Below are positions 1-5,644 of a stretch of 5,822 bases of DNA, piece by piece. Every line of letters begins with the position of its first letter. Position 1 is the stretch's first letter. A model generated the notes under the pieces. It made no database searches, was not told the origin of the DNA, and was given only the letters and a program-made list of their open reading frames with translations. The DNA is taken from contig JAUVQS010000101.1 of the NCBI GenBank assembly GCA_030598025.1, positions 1 through 5,822 on the forward strand, written 5' to 3'. Source of the stretch: Acidimicrobiia bacterium (GTDB taxonomy: Bacteria > Actinomycetota > Acidimicrobiia > Spongiisociales > JAHEDJ01). A program made the translations under genes and the position numbers.

Positions 1-779
1 AGGTTGTACTTGCACGCATGATCCGGGCGGGCGTAGTTGCTCACCTCGTACCGCACATAACCGGCCGCAGCCAGCCACTCCTGAGCCATTTCGTACTTGT
101 CGGCTTGATCATCCTCATCCGGGGCGGGGGCGCCTGCCTTGATTGAGCGGCTCAGTGCCGTTCCACGCTCAACCGTGAGCGTGTAGAGCGAGAGATGGTC
201 CGGATCGAGGGCGATGGCCCGCTCGACCGTCTCTTCCCAGGACGAGATCGACTCACCAGGCGTCCCGAATATGAGGTCGAGGGCGATTGATTCGAAACCC
301 GCCCGCCTGGCGCTTCGCACACCGCTCACGATGTCGACGGGTTCATGAAGGCGACCAAGGTCGCCCAACACAGCCGGGTCGAACGACTGCGCCCCGAACG
401 ACACCCGGTTGAATCCTGCACCCACCAGTGATTCGGCCAGCACATCGGACCAGTCCTCGGGATTGGCCTCGAGGCTCACTTCTGCCTGGTCGGCGAATCC
501 GAAGCGCCGCTCCAGCGTCGCACAGATCGCCGTTAGGGCCGGCGCCGGAAGTCGACTGGGCGTGCCGCCGCCGAATGCGGCCGACTCGAGGGGTTGCCAC
601 TCAGGCTCGCTCTCGATCTCTACGCGCGCCGCTGCTTCGAATCGTTGCTGGAGATCATCCCGGCCCGCGACGACGTTGAAGTCGCAATATGGACAAACCC
701 GCGCACAGAACGGGATGTGAACGTAGGCGCCCGACCAGAACGCTGCCGCCTCGGCGAGTTCTACGCTGTCCGGCAGCAT
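1..779 (-). CDS. hemW: HemW-type radical SAM haem chaperone, 3' part cut by window edge
   Basis: This is the N-terminal 259 residues of a HemW-family protein (older label: oxygen-independent coproporphyrinogen III oxidase-like). HemW binds a 4Fe-4S cluster and SAM and is described as a haem chaperone rather than a true HemN. Seen here: YVHIPFCARVCPYCDF with Cys25, Cys29 and Cys32 as the CxxxCxxC cluster ligands; GGGTPS at 70-75; EANPE at 104-108; RVSFGAQSF at 125-133; LGRLH at 141-145; DLIFGTPGES near 168-177. The CPYCDF form, without the extra Cys that follows in HemN, favours HemW. The family runs to about 370-400 residues, so roughly a third is missing. The ATG shares one base with the lepA stop (TGATG) and no strong Shine-Dalgarno precedes it, which suggests coupling to lepA. 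Oddity: the last visible residues read CKYNL where the family usually has RHN, the start of HNxxYW. Confidence 0.93.
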   Translation of the reverse strand, partial: MLPDSVELAEAAAFWSGAYVHIPFCARVCPYCDFNVVAGRDDLQQRFEAAARVEIESEPEWQPLESAAFGGGTPSRLPAPALTAICATLERRFGFADQAEVSLEANPEDWSDVLAESLVGAGFNRVSFGAQSFDPAVLGDLGRLHEPVDIVSGVRSARRAGFESIALDLIFGTPGESISSWEETVERAIALDPDHLSLYTLTVERGTALSRSIKAGAPAPDEDDQADKYEMAQEWLAAAGYVRYEVSNYARPDHACKYN

Positions 780-2584
780 CACGTTTCGGTGTCGACCCGG
801 AGGGCCGAGATGAAGGCTTCTTGCGGTACTTCGACCGAGCCGACCATCTTCATGCGCCGCTTGCCCTCTTTCTGGCGTTCGAGGAGCTTACGTTTCCTGC
901 TGACATCACCGCCGTAACACTTGGCGATCACGTCCTTTCGGCGGGCCTTGACCGTCTCGCGGGCAATGACCCTGCTCCCGATCGCAGCCTGAATCGGTAC
1001 GTCGAACAGTTGACGGGGTATGAGACGCCGCAATCGTTCCGTCATCTTCTTTCCGTACTGATACGCCTTGTCCTGGTGAATGATTGCCGAGAAAGCGTCG
1101 ACGGGTTGACCGTTGAGCAAAACGTCCACCTTGACGAGGTCGGACGCCCGGTACTCGCCCGGTTCGTAGTCAAGAGACGCATACCCGCGCGTCCGGGATT
1201 TGAGCTGGTCAAAGAAATCGAAGACGACCTCCGCCAGTGGAATGTCGTAGGACAACTCAACCCGCTCCGGCGACAGGTATTGCATGTGATCCATGGAGCC
1301 ACGGCGTGCCTGAACGAGTTCCATTATCGTTCCCGTGTACTCGGAAGGGGCAATGATCATCGCCCGAACGTAAGGCTCCTCGAGCAAGGAGATCCGGCCT
1401 CGATCGGGTAGATCCTGGGGTGACCTGATTTCGAAACTCGTGCCATCGGTGGTGGCCACCCGGTAGGCAACAGACGGCGCCGTGGCAACGAGATCGAGGT
1501 CGTATTCTCGCTCGAGCCGCTCACGGACGATCTCCATGTGTAGCAATCCAAGGAATCCGCAGCGAAACCCGAACCCGAGGGCTCGGGACGTCTCCGGTTC
1601 GAATACGAGTGAGGCATCGTTCAGCCTCAGCTTCTCGAGAGCTTCGCGAAGGCGTTCGAAGTCTTCACCATCGGACGGAAACATGCCCGAGTAGACCATC
1701 GGCTTCGGTTCCGAGTAGCCCGGCAGCGGTTGAGTGTTCGTAGAACCCGGGTGCGTGATCGTGTCGCCGACACGAATCCGATCAATCTCTTTCACGCCGG
1801 TGATGAGGTATCCGACTTCGCCGGCGCCGAGTTGCGACACCGGAACGGCCACCGGAGTCAGCACTCCAACTTCTGCCGCGGTATGGCGCTCGGAAGTAGC
1901 CGAAAACAACAACGAGTCTCCCGGTGCCAGAGTGCCATCCACCACCCGGACGTAGCACACCACCCCCCGATAGGAGTCGTAGTAAGAGTCGAAGACCAGC
2001 GCGCGCAATTCTCCCTGATTGCCGTCGGGAGGCGGCACATCTCTGACGATCCGATCGAGCAGTTCGTCGATACCGCCCCCCGTCTTCGCGGAGACGCGGA
2101 TCACCTCTCCCGGTTCGATGCCGAGCACCGAGGCAAGTTCCACCGCTACCTGGTCCGGGTCGGCCGCGGGAAGATCGATCTTGTTGATGACCGGGATGAT
2201 TTCAAGGCCTGCCTCGATCGCCAGATACGCGTTGGCGAGTGTCTGCGCCTCAACACCCTGAGCGGCATCGACCAGCAACACGGCACCCTCGCAAGCGGCC
2301 AGCGAACGCGACACCTCGTAGCTGAAGTCGACGTGGCCCGGCGTATCGATCAGGTTGAGAACCACCCGCTCGCCGGCCGACGTCTTGTGTTCGATGCGAA
2401 CGGCTTGAGCTTTGATCGTGATCCCGCGCTCACGTTCCAGATCCATGGTGTCGAGAACCTGGGCACGCATCTCGCGCTCTGAGATGGCGCCGGTGCGCTC
2501 GAGCATCCGATCGGCCAGCGTCGACTTTCCATGGTCGATGTGAGCAATGATGCTGAAGTTGCGAATGGACGCAGAAGAACTCAA
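779..2584 (-). CDS. lepA: Elongation factor 4 (LepA), ribosome back-translocation GTPase
   Basis: LepA/EF-4 is a cytoplasmic translational GTPase that acts on stalled or mis-translocated ribosomes. From a TTG start it is 601 aa, matching the usual ~600. GTPase motifs in order: AHIDHGKST at 14-22 (P-loop), RGITI at 53-57 (switch I), DTPGH at 80-84 (switch II), NKID at 134-137, and a SAK motif near 170. EF-G-like domains follow, then the LepA-specific C-terminal domain with ARETVKARRKDVIAKCYGGD and KRKLLERQKEGKRRMK. The frame stays open upstream to 2731, but that part overlaps rpsT and reads through a repeat. The TTG at 2584, 7 residues before the conserved RNFSIIAH core, is the only common start codon in frame between rpsT and that core. 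No clear Shine-Dalgarno precedes it, so the exact start is less certain than the gene. It is likely co-transcribed with rpsT (70-nt gap), and hemW overlaps its stop. Confidence 0.96.
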   Translation of the reverse strand: MSSSASIRNFSIIAHIDHGKSTLADRMLERTGAISEREMRAQVLDTMDLERERGITIKAQAVRIEHKTSAGERVVLNLIDTPGHVDFSYEVSRSLAACEGAVLLVDAAQGVEAQTLANAYLAIEAGLEIIPVINKIDLPAADPDQVAVELASVLGIEPGEVIRVSAKTGGGIDELLDRIVRDVPPPDGNQGELRALVFDSYYDSYRGVVCYVRVVDGTLAPGDSLLFSATSERHTAAEVGVLTPVAVPVSQLGAGEVGYLITGVKEIDRIRVGDTITHPGSTNTQPLPGYSEPKPMVYSGMFPSDGEDFERLREALEKLRLNDASLVFEPETSRALGFGFRCGFLGLLHMEIVRERLEREYDLDLVATAPSVAYRVATTDGTSFEIRSPQDLPDRGRISLLEEPYVRAMIIAPSEYTGTIMELVQARRGSMDHMQYLSPERVELSYDIPLAEVVFDFFDQLKSRTRGYASLDYEPGEYRASDLVKVDVLLNGQPVDAFSAIIHQDKAYQYGKKMTERLRRLIPRQLFDVPIQAAIGSRVIARETVKARRKDVIAKCYGGDVSRKRKLLERQKEGKRRMKMVGSVEVPQEAFISALRVDTET

Positions 2585-2619
2585 GCGTGAATCACGATCA
2601 GGTGGATTTGTCGGTCCGA

Positions 2620-2634
2620 GTACCTGGTACCTGG
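2620..2634. repeat. Two-unit GTACCTG heptad repeat, inverted copy of the 3016-3101 array
   Basis: On the plus strand this reads GTACCTG twice, then G. Its reverse complement, CCAGGTACCAGGTAC, occurs exactly at 3019-3033, giving a 15-bp perfect inverted repeat on either side of rpsT. A second close match lies at 3079-3095. It sits in the rpsT-lepA gap, 36 nt upstream of the lepA start codon. Function is unknown. Confidence 0.8.
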
Positions 2635-2646
2635 CAAGGGGAACCG

Positions 2647-2663
2647 AGGTCGTGCTACGACCC
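2647..2663 (-). other. Small hairpin spanning the rpsT stop codon
   Basis: The minus strand reads GGGTCGT, then AGC, then ACGACCT: a stem of six Watson-Crick pairs plus one outer G-U, with a 3-nt loop that includes part of the rpsT TAG stop. No T-run follows, so it does not look like an intrinsic terminator. It could be an RNA-processing or attenuation element between rpsT and lepA, or chance. Confidence 0.35.
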
Positions 2664-2924
2664 AAGAAGCTCGGTAACGTCCCGAACGAGCTTGGCCTTG
2701 CGTCGGGCAGCGGTGTTCTTGTGGAGCACACCCTTGGTCACGGCCATGTCGATGCGCTTCTGAGCCTGACGGGAGAGTTCCTGCGCCTGATCGGCATCGC
2801 CGGCCTCGGCAGCAGCCAACGTGTTCTTGACGCGGGTCTTCAGCTCTGAGCGAAGGCCCTTGTTGCGGTGATTGCGCTTCTCGTTCTGACGGTTGCGCTT
2901 GATCTGTGACTTGATATTGGCCAT
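2655..2924 (-). CDS. rpsT: 30S ribosomal protein S20
   Basis: S20 is a primary 16S rRNA-binding protein that helps early 30S assembly. The 89-aa product begins MANIKSQIKRNRQNEKRNHR, the classic S20 N-terminus, and is strongly basic and Ala-rich, as expected for its three-helix bundle. Further family signatures are AQKRIDMAVTKGVLHKNTAARRKAKL near the C-terminus. The length fits the family (87 aa in E. coli). The ATG at 2924 is chosen because the conserved protein starts there; a longer in-frame extension to 3050 encodes only repeat-derived and low-similarity sequence. A GAGGT-like ribosome binding site lies about 11 nt upstream. Transcription probably starts from the candidate promoter at 2981-3010, possibly with read-through from holA. 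In E. coli S20 represses its own translation; nothing here proves or excludes that. Confidence 0.97.
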   Translation of the reverse strand: MANIKSQIKRNRQNEKRNHRNKGLRSELKTRVKNTLAAAEAGDADQAQELSRQAQKRIDMAVTKGVLHKNTAARRKAKLVRDVTELLGS

Positions 2925-2935
2925 ACGGAATCGAA

Positions 2936-2941
2936 ACCTCT
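2936..2941 (-). promoter_or_regulatory. Probable ribosome binding site of rpsT
   Basis: AGAGGT on the minus strand, 11 nt before the rpsT ATG. The spacing is slightly long but it is the only good Shine-Dalgarno match in front of the conserved start, and it supports 2924 over the upstream in-frame alternative. Confidence 0.5.
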
Positions 2942-2980
2942 GATGGAAACAGGGCGCGCCGGAAGTCGCGCGGGCACGGA

Positions 2981-3010
2981 ATCGTAGCAGCGCAGGAGAC
3001 AATCGAGCAA
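2981..3010 (-). promoter_or_regulatory. Candidate housekeeping-sigma promoter for rpsT-lepA-hemW
   Basis: On the minus strand TTGCTC (3010-3005; 4 of 6 matches to TTGACA) is followed after 18 nt by TACGAT (2986-2981; 4 of 6 matches to TATAAT, fitting the TAnnnT form common in actinobacteria). A start near 2975 would leave a leader of about 50 nt before rpsT. The heptad array begins 5 nt above the -35 element. A 5-bp GCGCG/CGCGC stem (2954-2958 with 2967-2971) falls at the start of the predicted leader. This is pattern matching only. Confidence 0.4.
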
Positions 3011-3015
3011 GAGGA

Positions 3016-3101
3016 GTACCAGGTACCAGGTACCACGTACCACGTACCACGTACCACGTACCACGTCGTCCGGGTATTAGGTACCAGGTACCCGGTACCG
3101 G
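3016..3101. repeat. Tandem 7-bp GTACCAG/GTACCAC repeat array
   Basis: Plus-strand units, head to tail: GTACCAG twice (3016-3029), GTACCAC five times (3030-3064), a degenerate stretch (3065-3080) ending in GTATTAG, then GTACCAG, GTACCCG and GTACCGG (3081-3101). All true units share the core GTACC. The last part includes the 10-bp palindrome CCGGTACCGG at 3092-3101. It fills much of the gap between holA and rpsT and lies directly upstream of the candidate promoter. There is no spacer structure, so it is not CRISPR. It could be a protein-binding array, a mobile or slippage-expanded intergenic repeat, or an element acting in RNA. Confidence 0.9.
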
Positions 3102-3107
3102 CGGGAT

Positions 3108-4115
3108 TCAGCCCACTCGGACCGGGCGACCTCCATAGAGGCGGCACAGAGCGACGGTCAAACGCTCCATGGTCAAACGGTGAGTTTCCTCAGGTGCCGA
3201 TTTCAGGAGGCCGTCGGCCTTCAGCAGCGCCGACAGAGCCGCTCGCAGTTCGGAGTCGGAGACCCTCGATCGCCGGGTCCAGTCGCGTTTGACCCGCCAG
3301 TCTCCGGCCCGACCGCCAACCTGCGCCGCATAAGCATCGACACTCTCGGCGGCCGACGCCAGCGAACGCCGCTTCAAATCATCTTCGAGATAACCGAGCA
3401 ACTGGAGAGGATGCCCATGGGTTAGGAAGTCGGCAAGGCGGCGAAGTGCCTCACCGACCTTCCCCGCGCTGATCGCATCGGCGAGATGCCACATGGGTTC
3501 GTCCGGGCGATTCTGGAAACGAACCAGAACCGTTTCGCGGGTGATGGATGCTTCACCGGCCAGTTGATCGAGAGCCTGCCCCATTGCCGCCACATTGCTG
3601 CCGAACCGCTGCAGCAAGGCGTCGCGGGCACCGGACGGAACCTTCATCTTCCGATCGCGGATTTCGGTGGTCAGCCAATCCGCCGCATCCCTCTCTCGAA
3701 GCTTCTCTATCTTGATCGTCTCGCCGACCTTCAGAGCTTTGGAGAGCGACGAGGGGACGGCTCCTGAAGACACCACAACCACCACCGTCTCCGGATCGGC
3801 GCTCCCCAGCAGTTCGGCGATGAGATCCGCCTCCCCTTTCAGCAACTGCTGGCCGTCGACGATCATCAAGCCCTGCCGCCCGCCGAAGAGCGATCCCGAT
3901 TGGAGTGCTGGGAGCGCCGGGTCGACCTCGCCGCGCACAACTCCATCGCGGTCCCCGGTCTCGGAGGAAGCACCGCGTCCGGGAACATCGACCCGAACGA
4001 TGTCGACGTCCTGCACCTCTGTTTGAGCAAAGATCGCATGGGCGCGGCTCAACATCTGTTGTCGCTCTCCGGGGCCGGCCTCCCGGGGGCCGTAGACATG
4101 CCAGATCATGTTCAT
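3108..4115 (-). CDS. holA: DNA polymerase III subunit delta (clamp-loader ATPase fold)
   Basis: HolA delta opens the sliding-clamp ring as part of the clamp loader at the replication fork. The 335-aa length matches the family (about 320-345). Supporting features: N-terminal MIWHVYGP, where the family starts its AAA+-like fold; SGSLFGGRQGLMIVDG at 73-88, matching the family's LFGGRRLVVV-type segment; VVVVVSSGAVPSSLSKALK at 111-129; a middle domain with VPSGARDALLQRFGSNVAAMGQALDQL at 159-185; and a helical C-terminal collar with HPLQLLGYLEDDLKRR at 235-250. The usual GxDxxLI-like stretch after the first strand is replaced by a Gly/Pro-rich GPREAGPGERQQML, a divergent version. The first ATG (4115) is 1 nt after the SDR stop and has GGTGGA 9 nt upstream; a second ATG two codons later is possible. 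The pterin-gene neighbours suggest co-transcription, not shared function. Confidence 0.88.
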   Translation of the reverse strand: MNMIWHVYGPREAGPGERQQMLSRAHAIFAQTEVQDVDIVRVDVPGRGASSETGDRDGVVRGEVDPALPALQSGSLFGGRQGLMIVDGQQLLKGEADLIAELLGSADPETVVVVVSSGAVPSSLSKALKVGETIKIEKLRERDAADWLTTEIRDRKMKVPSGARDALLQRFGSNVAAMGQALDQLAGEASITRETVLVRFQNRPDEPMWHLADAISAGKVGEALRRLADFLTHGHPLQLLGYLEDDLKRRSLASAAESVDAYAAQVGGRAGDWRVKRDWTRRSRVSDSELRAALSALLKADGLLKSAPEETHRLTMERLTVALCRLYGGRPVRVG

Positions 4116-4116
4116 G

Positions 4117-4830
4117 TCAGAGATTCCACCCGCCGCCCACCTGGAGATAGGAGCCGGTCACGTAGTCGGCTTCCGGCGACACGAGATAGCGAACGGCTCC
4201 GGCAATGTCGTGCAGGGTCCCCAACCGGCCGGCCGGGATCTTGTCCAGGGCCGAGGTCGTGATGCTGTTCTCGAGAACGCCCGGCATGACGGCATTCACG
4301 GTGACCCCCCTGGATGCCTCGGTAACCGCAAAGGTCTTGGTCATGATCAGAACGCCGGTCTTGCCAACGTAGTAGGGCAGCGACTTAGGAGAGGCGCGCA
4401 GGTTGTCGGCTGCCGAGTCGGCGATGTTGACGATCCTGGCATGTTCGCTTTCGCGCAACAGCGGCAGTAGCGCCCTCGTCGTATAGAAGGTGGCACTAGC
4501 CGTAGCTGCCAGAACCCGATCCCATTCGTCGGTTGTGAGATCGTCGGTATGCCGGATTATGAATCCACCGACATTGTTGACCAGAACGTCGAGGCCGCCG
4601 GCGTTGCTGAGCGATTCAGCCATTACCTCAACTGAAGCAGGGTCGGAGAGGTCGGCCGCCACGAGTTCGGCCGTGCCGCCGGCCGCGACGATCAGGCGAA
4701 CCGTCTCCTCAGCCTCAACCCGACTCGACCGGTAGTGCACTATGACATCAAATCCGTCGGATCCAAGCTCGACCGCCAAATGTCGGCCGAGTCCCCGGGC
4801 TGATCCGGTAACCAGTGCCCGTCGTTTCAC
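4117..4830 (-). CDS. SDR-family oxidoreductase, possibly a pteridine reductase (FolM/PTR1-like)
   Basis: A 237-aa cytoplasmic NAD(P)-dependent reductase of the classical SDR fold. Visible: TGSARGLG at 8-15 (TGxxxGxG cofactor loop); HYRSS at 32-36 after strand 2, where basic and Ser residues usually mean NADPH; Asp60; NNVGG at 85-89; YYVGK at 153-157 with catalytic Tyr153 and Lys157; VTGSYLQVGGGWNL at the end. The position of the usual catalytic Ser, after RIVNI, is Asp138 followed by Ser139. Pteridine reductases such as Leishmania PTR1 also carry Asp there, and VIVHYRSS resembles them too. Against this, the TGxxxRxG loop of PTR1 is absent, so a 3-oxoacyl-ACP reductase-like or other role remains open. 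The GTG start overlaps the stop of the DHPS-like gene (GTGA) and has GGGGAG 6 nt upstream. Coupling to a pterin-binding protein supports, but does not prove, a pteridine substrate. Confidence 0.85.
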   Translation of the reverse strand: MKRRALVTGSARGLGRHLAVELGSDGFDVIVHYRSSRVEAEETVRLIVAAGGTAELVAADLSDPASVEVMAESLSNAGGLDVLVNNVGGFIIRHTDDLTTDEWDRVLAATASATFYTTRALLPLLRESEHARIVNIADSAADNLRASPKSLPYYVGKTGVLIMTKTFAVTEASRGVTVNAVMPGVLENSITTSALDKIPAGRLGTLHDIAGAVRYLVSPEADYVTGSYLQVGGGWNL

Positions 4831-5642
4831 TGCATTCTCCCCATCAATCGAGCGATTTGCGCCACTGCCCCGACGTCGTGAACCCGAAGAATGTCCGCTC
4901 CATATTCGAGCGCAAGAGTGGCAAGAGCCAGCGTAGGTGCAAGTTCGGCCTTGCGCGGGACCGGAAGCAATACCGGCCGGTTCAGAGCGTGCAAATCATC
5001 GAGTCGCCGGATCACATCGATCTGGTGCCTGGTGTACCGAGCCCGATCCCCACGATACGAGATGCCGATGCCGGGATCGACGGCCACATTGGTGATCCCT
5101 TGGTCGGCCAGGTAGCGCAACCGTGATTCGAGGTGCTTCACCATGCCGTCCACGAAGGACTCGCCGAGGTCGATCGTTCCGACTGCAAGTGGTGAATCAC
5201 CTTCGAGGAACATGACAATCGCGGCCACATCTCCGGCCGCCACTGCCTCAACCATTTCCGGATGCTGCAGTCCACCCGTGTCGTTGATGATCGTGACTCC
5301 CAGCTCGATTGCACCTCTGGCAACAGCCGGTTTCCAGGTGTCGATCGAAACCACGAATCCTTCATCCACGAGACGGATGATGGGTTCGGCGAGTCGATCG
5401 AGTTCCTCGTCAGGGGTCAACTCAGAGTTCTCGAAGTGTGACGATTGAGCCCCGACATCGATGATCGTGGCACCATTCCGCCGATGATCACTGGCGATTC
5501 GTAGCGCTTCATCGGTGCTGCCGGCCACCGTCGGCGTGTTCTTCGATTCGGGAGAGAGATTGAGGACGCCCATCAGGTGGGCTCTTCCTTCAGAGAAGTC
5601 GAGAATCTGCGATCCGGCTCGAAGGCCGGTCGTCGGCGCCAT
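4827..5642 (-). CDS. folP: Divergent dihydropteroate synthase (DHPS) family protein
   Basis: A 271-aa TIM-barrel pterin-binding protein; the symbol is used at family level only. DHPS joins dihydropterin pyrophosphate to p-aminobenzoate in folate synthesis. Pterin and metal residues are in place: Asn28 (MGVLNLSP), Asp101 (SIDTWKP), Asn120 (INDTGG), Asp189 (VDPGIG), Lys231 (PRK), Arg253 and His255 (RVHDV). The catalytic loops are not canonical: VTPDSFSDGG becomes LSPESKNTPT, ESTRPGA becomes QSSHFEN, and the SRK before strand 8 is PRK. These loops bind p-aminobenzoate and sulfonamides in known enzymes, so it may be a paralogue with altered or no DHPS activity. The ATG at 5642 has GGA 8 nt upstream and is preferred; a TTG at 5648 overlapping the upstream stop (TTGA) would add two residues. 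The stop overlaps the SDR start. Confidence 0.85.
   Translation of the reverse strand: MAPTTGLRAGSQILDFSEGRAHLMGVLNLSPESKNTPTVAGSTDEALRIASDHRRNGATIIDVGAQSSHFENSELTPDEELDRLAEPIIRLVDEGFVVSIDTWKPAVARGAIELGVTIINDTGGLQHPEMVEAVAAGDVAAIVMFLEGDSPLAVGTIDLGESFVDGMVKHLESRLRYLADQGITNVAVDPGIGISYRGDRARYTRHQIDVIRRLDDLHALNRPVLLPVPRKAELAPTLALATLALEYGADILRVHDVGAVAQIARLMGRMQ
4837..4842 (-). promoter_or_regulatory. Ribosome binding site supporting the SDR GTG start
   Basis: GGGGAG on the minus strand, inside the end of the DHPS-like gene and 6 nt before the GTG at 4830. The good match and spacing favour this GTG as the real start and indicate re-initiation after the overlapping stop. Confidence 0.6.
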
Positions 5643-5644
5643 CG

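Noticed and set aside
1..779. True HemN (coproporphyrinogen III dehydrogenase)
   Set aside because: The cluster motif continues as CPYCDF without the additional Cys of HemN, and the N-terminus is short as in HemW.
689..1411. 240-aa plus-strand open frame across the lepA/hemW junction
   Set aside because: It is antisense to two well-supported genes and its composition is that of a GC-rich shadow frame.
1730..2482. 250-aa plus-strand open frame antisense to lepA
   Set aside because: Long antisense frames are expected opposite GC-rich genes; it has no recognisable motif or ribosome binding site, and lepA is unambiguous.
2585..2731. Extended LepA of 650 aa starting inside rpsT
   Set aside because: The added 49 residues overlap rpsT in another frame and run through the repeat; known LepA proteins are about 600 aa and start near the RNFSIIAH core.
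2655..3050. N-terminally extended 131-aa S20 starting within the repeat array
   Set aside because: The extra 42 residues are translated heptad repeat plus leader; conserved S20 begins at MANIKS with a ribosome binding site just upstream.
3016..3101. CRISPR array
   Set aside because: Units are 7 bp with no spacers, and no cas gene is present.
3088..3107. Intrinsic terminator after holA at the CCGGTACCGG palindrome
   Set aside because: The palindrome has no room for a stable loop and no T-run follows on the minus strand.
2581..3147. 188-aa minus-strand frame covering the array and rpsT
   Set aside because: It is an out-of-frame shadow of rpsT joined to the array, which is stop-free in all three minus frames.
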